Source: an uncultured Bdellovibrio sp. (lineage in GTDB: Bacteria > Bdellovibrionota > Bdellovibrionia > Bdellovibrionales > Bdellovibrionaceae). From it: a stretch of DNA of 5,096 nucleotides. The stretch lies in NCBI GenBank assembly GCA_937871355.1, contig CALMPX010000333.1, forward strand, positions 1 to 5,096, in the 5' to 3' direction. Position 1 is the first letter of the stretch. Every line of letters starts with the position of its first letter. Of the stretch, positions 1 to 5,091 are shown piece after piece. Made by a program: the position numbers and the translations under genes. Below the pieces are notes generated by a model. The model was not told the origin of the DNA. It made no database searches and saw nothing but the letters and a program-made list of their open reading frames with translations.

Positions 1-1
1 T

Positions 2-1237
2 GCATTCATTTGTATTTCAGGTTCTCTTTTGCTGGTGCCAGGGTTATCGCAAATAAAAAACAAGTGGTTATCGTCAGCTATGACAGCCGCGTTGTTGCCA
101 TCTCTTTTGCCATCATTGTTTACTATTCTCATTGTGTTTTCTTATTTTAAACAATTTCCCTTTGGAACACTGGGTATTGTTATTATTTTTTCGATCACTT
201 ACTTCGGATTTAGTACTGTCGCTTTATATAATGCCTACAGCGCATTGGTGGATCGCTATTCTGGGGTCGTTGGAATTTACAATGTTTCTTGGTGGGATCG
301 CTACATGAAATTGTATATTCCTTTGCTCAAGCAAGATTTGTTTAATATTTTTCTCATTATTATGTTGGGTTGTTTTTCAAGTCTTTCAGTCCCCTTGTTA
401 GCTGGAGGTGGGCGCGGAGCTAATGTTGAACTGTTGATTTATGAGTCGATCTATATTAATGGTCAATGGGCTACGGCTTCAGTTGTAGCTGTCATTCAAA
501 TTATCTTAATGTTGGGTTTAGGTTTTTATTTAAACCAGAAAAATAATTTGTCGGCATCGGCATTTACATCTCAATCTCAAGCAATTAAAAAAACGAATAT
601 CAGCTTTATTTTTTTTATGGCCTACATAGCCAGTTACATTGGTGGATACATTTTTCAAGTGATTCAAGCCTTAATGAAAATGAACAATCAACATATGTAC
701 TTTAATGAATTTACAGCAGCCCTATCGCATTCTTTGATCTTAAGTCTTTCTTCCATCGTCATTTTTTTAGTCTTGATAATTGTCATTATTTATTTGAATT
801 ATATTAAAGCGAATAGCCAATTCGTTACGTATTTTCTTTTGCCGTCATCGACGGTGGTCGGATTTTCGTTGTATCTTTTATTCTCCGAGCAATTTTCGGT
901 GATGATTGATGTCGTGAAAGTGAGTTTAGGTTTAAATCTTATTTACGGCTTGGCTTTGTATAAAAGCTATATTCAACCTCAGTTTTCGAGCCTTCACACA
1001 CAACTTGAGGTTTGTCGCATTTATGGTCTAACTTTTGGCACGGCTTTAAGACAAGTCATCTTGCCTCAGCTGAAAAAATCGTTAGTGATTTCAGGAAATA
1101 TTATATTTATTTTTTCTTTCTGCGAATTTGCTTTGATTAAAGCGGCAGGAGCACAAAGTATATTTTCTGGTGTATTTATCGAGCGCTTAATTTCGACATA
1201 TCTCAGTCTCCTTTTCACTCTCAAAACAAACTGGTAG
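2..1237 (+). CDS. ABC transporter permease, fused two-domain Fe(III)/thiamine type (5' partial)
   Basis: Inner-membrane channel of a binding-protein-dependent importer. The frame is open to base 2, so the TTG at 29 is not the real start and the N-terminus lies upstream of the window. Numbering from that TTG, many hydrophobic segments are visible (about 17-40, 47-66, 103-125, 150-168, 191-213, 234-257, 265-284, 292-311, 351-370). Two cytoplasmic EAA-type loops, one per half, show a fused dimer as in ThiP or FbpB/SfuB. The first is degenerate (about 79-98, ending YIP). The second is clearer: E327 and G333, then LP at 345-346, with the usual 13-residue G-to-P spacing. The ATPase gene follows after 36 bases, so the two are probably one operon. 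Substrate (iron, thiamine or similar) cannot be read from the sequence. Oddity: only about 56 residues follow the LP motif, ending in a non-hydrophobic tail, so the usual final helix is missing. Confidence 0.
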   Translation, partial: AFICISGSLLLVPGLSQIKNKWLSSAMTAALLPSLLPSLFTILIVFSYFKQFPFGTLGIVIIFSITYFGFSTVALYNAYSALVDRYSGVVGIYNVSWWDRYMKLYIPLLKQDLFNIFLIIMLGCFSSLSVPLLAGGGRGANVELLIYESIYINGQWATASVVAVIQIILMLGLGFYLNQKNNLSASAFTSQSQAIKKTNISFIFFMAYIASYIGGYIFQVIQALMKMNNQHMYFNEFTAALSHSLILSLSSIVIFLVLIIVIIYLNYIKANSQFVTYFLLPSSTVVGFSLYLLFSEQFSVMIDVVKVSLGLNLIYGLALYKSYIQPQFSSLHTQLEVCRIYGLTFGTALRQVILPQLKKSLVISGNIIFIFSFCEFALIKAAGAQSIFSGVFIERLISTYLSLLFTLKTNW

Positions 1238-1256
1238 TTTTTTTATTTTTTCATAT

Positions 1257-1263
1257 CACGAGG
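1257..1263 (+). promoter_or_regulatory. Ribosome binding site of the ATPase gene
   Basis: The purine-rich ACGAGG motif (1258-1263) ends 10 bases before the ATG at 1274. It supports that ATG as the start and lies in the short gap after the permease stop codon. Confidence 0.5.
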
Positions 1264-1273
1264 TTTTTAACAA

Positions 1274-1906
1274 ATGAGTCTAATTAAAAATTTAAACTTT
1301 TCGACTGATGGATTTCAAATCGATATACCTTTTTTAGAGTTTGCTGATCAAGGTGTGACGGCGATTACGGGTCACTCAGGATCAGGCAAGACGACCTTCT
1401 TTAAAATCTTATTAGGCTTATATCAACCTAAGAACTGGAGTTGGGTTCTTAACAATTGCGAGATGTCTCATTTGAGCTTGAATGAACGTCAATTGGGAGT
1501 CGTTTTTCAAAGTTATGAACTATTCCCACATATGACCGCGGAAGAGAACATAACATTAATTATGCGCGCACGTGATAATTTAAATCAATCAGCACTAGAA
1601 ATGTTAAAACATTTTAAGCAGACATTGAAATTAGAAAAGTGTTGGAATACCAAGGCAAAAAATTTATCAGGTGGGGAACAGCAGCGCGTGGCTCTGCTGA
1701 GAGCTGTGTTGAGCAAGCCTCAGCTATTGCTATTAGATGAACCTTTTTCGGCTCTTGATCAAGAAGTCAAACAAGAAGCTTATGCTTTAGTACAGAGTGT
1801 CTTGAGTGAAATTAGAGTCCCTGCGTTAATGATTACACATAACATTTCAGAGGCAAAATTGTTTACAAGCCATATAATTGAATTCAAAAACGGTAAAATC
1901 GCATAG
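1274..1906 (+). CDS. ABC transporter ATP-binding protein, ThiQ/FbpC-like
   Basis: Cytoplasmic ATPase that powers the importer whose permease is encoded just upstream. All core motifs are intact in the 210 residues: Walker A GHSGSGKTT at 33-41, Q-loop Gln79 (VVFQ), signature LSGGEQQR at 131-138, Walker B LLLLDEP at 151-157 with catalytic Glu156, D-loop SALD at 159-162, and H-loop His189. The protein ends soon after the H-loop, so it has no C-terminal TOBE regulatory domain. That length is nearer to ThiQ (about 230 residues) than to FbpC or PotA (about 350). The EQQRVA(L)LRA wording is typical of the iron, thiamine, sulfate and polyamine importer branch. The start at 1274 is supported by an upstream purine-rich site and by immediate entry into the first beta strands. 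Family assignment is secure; substrate is not known. Confidence 0.95.
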   Translation: MSLIKNLNFSTDGFQIDIPFLEFADQGVTAITGHSGSGKTTFFKILLGLYQPKNWSWVLNNCEMSHLSLNERQLGVVFQSYELFPHMTAEENITLIMRARDNLNQSALEMLKHFKQTLKLEKCWNTKAKNLSGGEQQRVALLRAVLSKPQLLLLDEPFSALDQEVKQEAYALVQSVLSEIRVPALMITHNISEAKLFTSHIIEFKNGKIA

Positions 1907-1915
1907 ACGATTGTA

Positions 1916-1944
1916 TTGAATTTAAGCTCTGTAAATACTTCAAT
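1916..1944 (+). promoter_or_regulatory. Weak candidate promoter for the 3D-domain lipoprotein
   Basis: A TTGAAT box (1916-1921) and a TTCAAT box (1939-1944) are separated by 17 bases in the gap between the ATPase and lipoprotein genes. Each matches only four of six sigma-70-type consensus bases, and AT-rich DNA produces such pairs by chance. No terminator is visible after the ATPase gene, so read-through from the transporter operon is an alternative. Confidence 0.2.
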
Positions 1945-1993
1945 AATCTAAAAATTGTTTTACTCTCTATTAAACATGGGTACTACATGACTC

Positions 1994-2767
1994 ATGTACA
2001 AAATTTTAGTCTTTGTTCTTTTGCTTGTGAGTTGCGCTAATCGTAAAGATGATAATGGCTTAAAAGCAGCTCCGATGAGAGTCTTATCTGAAGATGAAAA
2101 ACAACAATTAATAACTCCGACAATCTATTATATTCCCAAGTACACTCAGTTTGATCATGTGAATTGTGCTGATCGTGAAAAAATGAATCTGATTGATTCT
2201 GAAAACAATGTGATCGTGAGCACTTGCCGACGAGTTTATAAATCATGTGAAATGCAAGGAAGTTGCCAAGTTGAAGTTCCAGGTGGTGCGATGATTTTAT
2301 TAAACGTCGATCGTCGCAACGAAGCGGGTATTAGAACATTTGATCATGTGAACAGTACGAAATGTCTTTACGGTCGTGGAGCGGCTCGTGATAGCAAAAC
2401 GGGATACAAACAAATGTGTATGGATCCGTACTATTCAGTGGCGGCAGATCTTTCGATTTATAACTTAGGTGATGTGATTTTTATTCCTTTATTAAAAGGT
2501 CTTCGTTTGCCTAACGGTGAAATTCACAATGGATTTGTGATTGTGCGTGATACCGGCAGCGCGATTAAAGGTTATGGCCGTTTTGATTTTTTCACGGGCT
2601 TTTTTGGTCTTTGGAAAAGCAATCCTTTTTATAAATTAGGTTTAGGCGGAGACAATATCTTTCCAGAATATTATTTGATTAGCGGGCCCGAGGCCAACCG
2701 TGTGCGTCTGTCGCGCGGTTTCCCTTATCTTAAAGGGTCTTATTACAACGTCGCAAAAAACGATTAA
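1994..2767 (+). CDS. Lipoprotein with a C-terminal 3D domain
   Basis: Predicted 257-residue envelope lipoprotein. A short signal peptide ends in the lipobox L11-V12-S13-C14, so Cys14 should be lipidated. Ala15 at +2 suggests the outer membrane rather than inner-membrane retention. The C-terminal half matches the 3D (three-Asp) domain shared by MltA lytic transglycosylases and Gram-positive resuscitation/YocH-type proteins: VAADLSIYNLGD (Asp152), VIVRDTG (Asp186) and GYGRFDFFTG (Asp198). All three aspartates are present, so a role in peptidoglycan cleavage or binding is likely. The MltA domain proper is not recognisable in residues 15-140, so this is not a standard MltA. Six further cysteines (58, 78, 85, 91, 124, 142) could form periplasmic disulfides. 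An in-frame TGA sits two codons before the ATG at 1994, fixing the start, but no good ribosome binding site precedes it. Exact substrate is unknown. Confidence 0.85.
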   Translation: MYKILVFVLLLVSCANRKDDNGLKAAPMRVLSEDEKQQLITPTIYYIPKYTQFDHVNCADREKMNLIDSENNVIVSTCRRVYKSCEMQGSCQVEVPGGAMILLNVDRRNEAGIRTFDHVNSTKCLYGRGAARDSKTGYKQMCMDPYYSVAADLSIYNLGDVIFIPLLKGLRLPNGEIHNGFVIVRDTGSAIKGYGRFDFFTGFFGLWKSNPFYKLGLGGDNIFPEYYLISGPEANRVRLSRGFPYLKGSYYNVAKND

Positions 2768-2789
2768 ATTCGCTTTTCATTTTTAACAG

Positions 2790-2818
2790 TTTATCAAATC
2801 AAATAGGTTAACTTTAAT
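2790..2818 (+). promoter_or_regulatory. Candidate promoter for the coiled-coil gene
   Basis: TTATCA (2790-2795, four of six consensus bases) and TTTAAT (2813-2818, five of six) lie 17 bases apart in the 95-base gap upstream of the coiled-coil gene. Transcription would begin near 2825, about 38 bases before the ATG. The call rests on box similarity and position only. Confidence 0.3.
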
Positions 2819-2851
2819 CTCTACGTTCATGTTGCATAACAGGCCTGACTT

Positions 2852-2856
2852 GGAGG
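2852..2856 (+). promoter_or_regulatory. Strong ribosome binding site of the coiled-coil gene
   Basis: GGAGG sits six bases before the ATG at 2863, near-optimal placement. It shows that the short interrupted frame downstream is, or recently was, a real translated gene. Confidence 0.75.
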
Positions 2857-2862
2857 TAATTA

Positions 2863-3252
2863 ATGAATAATGCTTTGAAATATGTTAAAATTCTTGAAAG
2901 CACTGGTGTGAGTCGACAACAGGCCGAGGCCCACATTCAAATGATTTCAGAAATCTTGGAGGATGATTTGGCAACAAAACAAGATATTAAGAATCTAGAA
3001 AATTCAATTAAGAATTTAGAAACTTCTACTAGGTAAGATATTAAAAATCTAGAAATTTCAACAAAACAAGATATTAAGAATTTGGAAACTTCGACGAAAC
3101 ACCAAATTAAAAGCTTGGAAATTAAAATAGATACATCCGTTGAGCGTATTGAACATAAAATGTTACAGTCTGAATACAGAACAACAATTAAGTTGGGATC
3201 GATTGTTACAGTCGTTATTGCGGCGGCCACAGCCGTTATCAAACTCTTGTAA
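2863..3252 (+). pseudogene. DUF1640/CCDC90-like coiled-coil protein with C-terminal membrane anchor, interrupted by TAA
   Basis: Read through one stop codon, this frame encodes 129 residues with the layout of the DUF1640/CCDC90 family. There is an N-terminal helix (YVKILESTGVSRQQAEAHI, 7-25) resembling the usual 'LE..G....QAEA' start, a coiled coil of TKQDIKNLE-type repeats (38-88), and a C-terminal hydrophobic anchor (about 106-129, from TIKLGSIVTVV). Family members are small membrane-attached coiled-coil proteins of poorly known function, common beside phage or toxin-like genes and as orphans. The interruption is codon 58, TAA at 3034-3036, exactly where sister repeat copies have CAA (Gln). 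The preceding AGG replaces AAA. Downstream of the stop the frame is intact to a TAA at 3250-3252 and still codes for good coiled coil, so the lesion is recent, or is a sequence error. As read, only a 57-residue peptide without the anchor would be made. Confidence 0.7.
2974..3126 (+). repeat. 33-bp tandem repeat encoding 11-residue coiled-coil units
   Basis: Four imperfect 33-base units lie at 2974-3006, 3028-3060, 3061-3093 and 3094-3126. A 21-base short unit (3007-3027) sits between the first and second. The consensus residue unit is TKQDIKNLE plus two residues; the short unit begins IKNLE and lacks the TKQD codons. An 11-residue (hendecad) period with one 7-residue step keeps the hydrophobic I/L positions on one helix face, as expected for a coiled coil. 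The last unit has diverged most (TKHQIKSLE). Confidence 0.8.
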
Positions 3253-3261
3253 AAACAAAAT

Positions 3262-3292
3262 AAAAAAGAGGAGTTTAAAACTCCTCTTTTTT
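3262..3292. terminator. Bidirectional intrinsic terminator between convergent genes
   Basis: An A6-GAGGAGTT arm (3262-3275) pairs perfectly with AACTCCTC-T6 (3279-3292) around a three-base loop (3276-3278). The A and T tracts flank an eight-pair, GC-containing stem, so each strand reads as stem plus U-run. It lies 10 bases after the coiled-coil gene's stop and 26 bases beyond the stop of the secreted-protein gene on the other strand, and so can serve both. Confidence 0.9.
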
Positions 3293-3317
3293 ATCTATCT
3301 TATTTGAATAAAACTAA

Positions 3318-4559
3318 TTATTGATTCGGACCGCGGCCACCACGTGATTGAGTCGATGGTGTACCGATTTGTAATCCTTGAGTCCCTGTAGGTAAAGTCC
3401 ATTGACTGTTGTCGCGAGTCATTTTTTCATTTTCAGGTAACGTTGTTGAACTTGTACCGTTGCGACCATCACGAGTATTGTTTGTCGGTTCAATTTTTTT
3501 AACATCAGCAGGAACTCCTGAAATAATGCCCGTCATAATTTTTTTCATATCGGGAACATATGATTTTTGGTAGAAGGCAAAAGTTGTCTTGTCGTTAGCT
3601 AATTCTAAGCTTTGTTCGATAGATACAGAATAACCCATAACTAAGTTGTTCAAGTCTCTGTGATCTTGCTGAGTCGTGGCTAAAGCTTCGAAATACTCTT
3701 GTGGTTTATTTTGTTTTGATAATTCATTTACCGCGGCATATTCAGCGCTGACTTTGTTCGCTGATACAGTGGCTTGTGCTTTAACCGCGAGGATGACGGA
3801 TTGTTTTAGTGCTTTATACTGTTCAGGCATATCTTGTAATAAAGATTGTGCGTTCACTAAGACCGCGGGGTCATTTGATGCTAATGCATTTTTTAATGGA
3901 ACGCCGACAACCGTGTTGAAAGCCTTTGTAACCGTTGTTGCCGGTAAAGCATTTTTACCTTCGTAACGAGATAAGATTGAGGTGAAACCAGATGATAAAC
4001 ATTCTAAATCATCAGAGCACTTGTCTTTAAGCGCATCCATTTTATCTTCGAATTTTTCAAGACGAGCTTGTTTTTTCTCGTCTTCTTTATCTTTTTTGAT
4101 TTGAGCTTTCTCTTCTTTTTCACATTGAATGCGATCACGACGCTCTGAGCGTGTTTCATCAGCCCGTGCCGGTTCACAGTCTGAATCACTTTGTTGAGCC
4201 ACCGTCGCCGCTGGCGTCGGCGTTGTTTTGGCTACATCTAATTGAATTTGAGTTAATAATTTTGTGTAATCTTCTAAAGATAACTTCAGCGTCGTCGTTG
4301 GAGATAAAACGATCGTTTTACAATCCTTACATTCAGTCGGGTTGACGGCCTCAGTGGCTTTTTTATCCTCATGTGCTTGTTTGTCGACTGTTGTATTATC
4401 ACCGCTTGTTGAAGCTAATACGAACTCACCGTAGTTTTTTACAGATGAGGCGGATTTAAAATCCAGTGATGAAGACTGATATGAATACTGTGTACCCAAC
4501 ACCGCCAGAAGAGATGCTGTTAAGATCATTTTTTTGTTTATAGTTAGTAGCTGTTTCAT
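3318..4559 (-). CDS. Secreted protein of unknown function with a charged central helix
   Basis: I do not recognise this 413-residue protein. Numbering from the chosen start: a Sec-type signal peptide (MKQLLTINKK, hydrophobic core about 11-22, cleavage somewhere near 23-30) and a Ser/Thr-rich linker (29-75). A CKDC pair (Cys77, Cys80) follows, then a Thr/Pro/Ala stretch (112-121). A strongly charged Lys/Glu/Asp/Arg segment (about 135-182) is likely one long helix or coiled coil with Cys128, Cys146, Cys181 and Cys187 around it. A mainly helical Ala/Gln-rich region runs 205-350. The polar Gly/Asn/Thr tail (about 356-413) ends SRGGRGPNQ and looks disordered. Six cysteines suggest disulfides outside the cytoplasm. 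An ATG 12 bases further upstream (4571) is rejected as the start because its own bases form the GGAGG for the ATG at 4559. It is convergent with the coiled-coil gene and shares its terminator. No enzyme motif is visible. Confidence 0.85.
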   Translation of the reverse strand: MKQLLTINKKMILTASLLAVLGTQYSYQSSSLDFKSASSVKNYGEFVLASTSGDNTTVDKQAHEDKKATEAVNPTECKDCKTIVLSPTTTLKLSLEDYTKLLTQIQLDVAKTTPTPAATVAQQSDSDCEPARADETRSERRDRIQCEKEEKAQIKKDKEDEKKQARLEKFEDKMDALKDKCSDDLECLSSGFTSILSRYEGKNALPATTVTKAFNTVVGVPLKNALASNDPAVLVNAQSLLQDMPEQYKALKQSVILAVKAQATVSANKVSAEYAAVNELSKQNKPQEYFEALATTQQDHRDLNNLVMGYSVSIEQSLELANDKTTFAFYQKSYVPDMKKIMTGIISGVPADVKKIEPTNNTRDGRNGTSSTTLPENEKMTRDNSQWTLPTGTQGLQIGTPSTQSRGGRGPNQ

Positions 4560-4564
4560 ATTTG

Positions 4565-4569
4565 CCTCC
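4565..4569 (-). promoter_or_regulatory. Ribosome binding site that decides the start of the secreted-protein gene
   Basis: On the minus strand GGAGG (4569 to 4565) stands five bases before the ATG at 4559, and is embedded in an in-frame upstream ATGGAGG at 4571. The upstream ATG has no site of its own, and starting there would add MEAN before the signal peptide. Initiation at 4559 therefore fits better. Confidence 0.8.
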
Positions 4570-4607
4570 ATTACTTACAGACTTATAAAGCAGGACTTGG
4601 GCCATAG

Positions 4608-4636
4608 ATCATAATGAGGCGTCTGTTGTAACTAAT
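4608..4636 (-). promoter_or_regulatory. Candidate promoter for the secreted-protein gene
   Basis: Read on the minus strand, TATGAT (4613-4608) matches five of six bases of a -10 box. ATTAGT (4636-4631), 17 bases upstream, is a poor -35 box. Transcription would begin near 4601, about 42 bases before the start codon. The -35 match is weak, so the call is tentative. Confidence 0.3.
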
Positions 4637-4656
4637 TGAAATAGTTCGATTAAAAT
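4626..4656 (+). promoter_or_regulatory. Candidate promoter for the leader ORF and kamA-like gene
   Basis: TTGTAA (4626-4631, four of six) and TAAAAT (4651-4656, five of six) are 19 bases apart, longer than ideal. The putative -10 box lies inside the left arm of the palindrome at 4649-4665, so a protein bound there would occlude it. Both the promoter and that link are inferred from position only. Confidence 0.2.
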
Positions 4657-4665
4657 GATTTTAAT
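4649..4665. repeat. Perfect 17-bp AT palindrome in the divergent intergenic region
   Basis: ATTAAAAT-G-ATTTTAAT: two 8-base arms with a single central G at 4657 and no mismatch. The shape suits an operator for a dimeric regulator placed between the divergent genes. In AT-rich DNA it may also be chance, and with the following T-run it could act as a weak hairpin. No known operator consensus is recognised. Confidence 0.4.
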
Positions 4666-4671
4666 TTTTGT

Positions 4672-4684
4672 ATCTCTATGAGAT
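4672..4684. repeat. Short perfect dyad ATCTC-TAT-GAGAT
   Basis: Five-base arms pair exactly across a three-base loop, seven bases downstream of the 17-bp palindrome and 26 bases before the 20-codon ORF. It could be a small RNA hairpin in the leader or half of an extended operator region. It is short enough to be a coincidence. Confidence 0.25.
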
Positions 4685-4710
4685 GGCCGTCTAACTTTTG
4701 GAGTTTTAAA

Positions 4711-4773
4711 ATGAGAATTTACGTAATTGAGAGTTATTTCATGAGGTTAGAAGAATACAGCTTGAAGGGGTAA
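4711..4773 (+). CDS. Possible 20-residue leader ORF upstream of the kamA-like gene
   Basis: Reads MRIYVIESYFMRLEEYSLKG then TAA. GGAG at 4700-4703 lies seven bases before the ATG, a better-placed ribosome binding site than the one serving the kamA-like start. The ORF is in the same frame as the downstream gene and ends nine bases before its ATG. It could be a translated leader that couples to or regulates kamA, or the remains of a longer N-terminus cut by the TAA at 4771-4773. It shows no membrane segment, repeated codon or regulated-amino-acid run that would mark a classical attenuator, although Lys codon 19 precedes a lysine-pathway gene. Short ORFs like this also occur by chance. Confidence 0.35.
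   Translation: MRIYVIESYFMRLEEYSLKG
4764..4770 (+). promoter_or_regulatory. Ribosome binding site candidate for the kamA-like gene
   Basis: GAAGGGG ends 12 bases before the ATG at 4783, rather far, and overlaps the last codons of the 20-codon ORF. A closer ACGGGG directly abuts the ATG and is too close. The second in-frame ATG at 4792 has no better site, so the start remains uncertain by a few codons. Confidence 0.4.
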
Positions 4774-4782
4774 AAGACGGGG

Positions 4783-5091
4783 ATGACAAAGATGGCGCCA
4801 TCCTTTATCAATACAGGTGTGAAATTTTACTTCGAAAAAAACTTTAAACCCCAGTACTTAGAGACTTTCCAGGCCACGGAAAACGATTGGAATGATTGGG
4901 GATGGCAATTACGTAAGTCATTTAAAAATGAAAAGGACTTTTCTCAGTTTTTTAAGTTATCAGATAGTGAGAAGGCCGCATTTCAAAATTCGAAAGAGAT
5001 TTTTAATATTCGATCGACACCTTATTACGCCGCTTTAGCCGGTCAAAGTATTCACGATCCTATTCGTCGCATACTGATGCCATATGAATAA
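4783..5091 (+). CDS. kamA: Lysine 2,3-aminomutase-like protein, N-terminal part only (stop at codon 103)
   Basis: The 102 residues match the N-terminus of KamA/AblA-type radical-SAM, PLP-dependent lysine 2,3-aminomutases, which turn L-lysine into L-beta-lysine in the cytoplasm. Recognisable elements: the WNDWGWQLRKSF block (36-47, family form 'W.DW.WQ.R..I'), a helical spacer rich in acidic residues, TPYYAAL (79-85, family form 'TPYY..L') and DPIRRILMP (92-100, family form 'DPIR...P'). EpmB-type proteins lack the first block in this form, so KamA is preferred. A TAA (5089-5091) follows MPYE, well short of the radical-SAM CxxxCxxC motif and PLP lysine; relatives run to roughly 340-440 residues. 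The window ends at 5096, so it cannot show whether the rest of the gene continues in this or another frame. The ORF as read cannot be catalytic. Start at 4783 is the best available ATG. Confidence 0.75.
   Translation: MTKMAPSFINTGVKFYFEKNFKPQYLETFQATENDWNDWGWQLRKSFKNEKDFSQFFKLSDSEKAAFQNSKEIFNIRSTPYYAALAGQSIHDPIRRILMPYE

Noticed and set aside
29..31. TTG at 29 as the permease start codon
   Set aside because: The frame stays open to base 2, no ribosome binding site precedes it, and a fused permease needs a longer N-terminal half. The gene begins before the window.
1916..1943. Imperfect inverted repeat TTGAA...TTCAA after the ATPase gene as a terminator
   Set aside because: Its arms are short, AT-only and bulged, and no T-run follows directly, so a terminator call is not justified.
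2037..2246. 69-codon minus-strand ORF within the lipoprotein gene
   Set aside because: Lies antisense to a lipoprotein with a clear lipobox and 3D domain, and has no supporting signal.
2937..3242. 101-codon minus-strand ORF opposite the coiled-coil gene
   Set aside because: Its FLISCFVE-type repeats are the antisense of the plus-strand TKQDIKNLE repeats. It has no ribosome binding site, and the plus strand has GGAGG, a family match and a terminator.
3676..3966. 96-codon plus-strand ORF inside the secreted-protein gene
   Set aside because: Antisense to a well-supported 413-codon gene, with no ribosome binding site and no family resemblance.
4004..4345. Overlapping ORFs at 4004-4189 (-) and 4151-4345 (+)
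   Set aside because: Both are frame shadows of the charged region of the secreted protein. The Lys-rich composition of the minus one simply reflects the purine-rich coding strand.
3034..5091. Reassignment of TAA to Gln, suggested by TAA replacing CAA in the repeat
   Set aside because: The lipoprotein, secreted-protein and coiled-coil genes all end naturally at TAA, so TAA works as a stop here. In KamA the expected residue at the stop looks like Leu rather than Gln.
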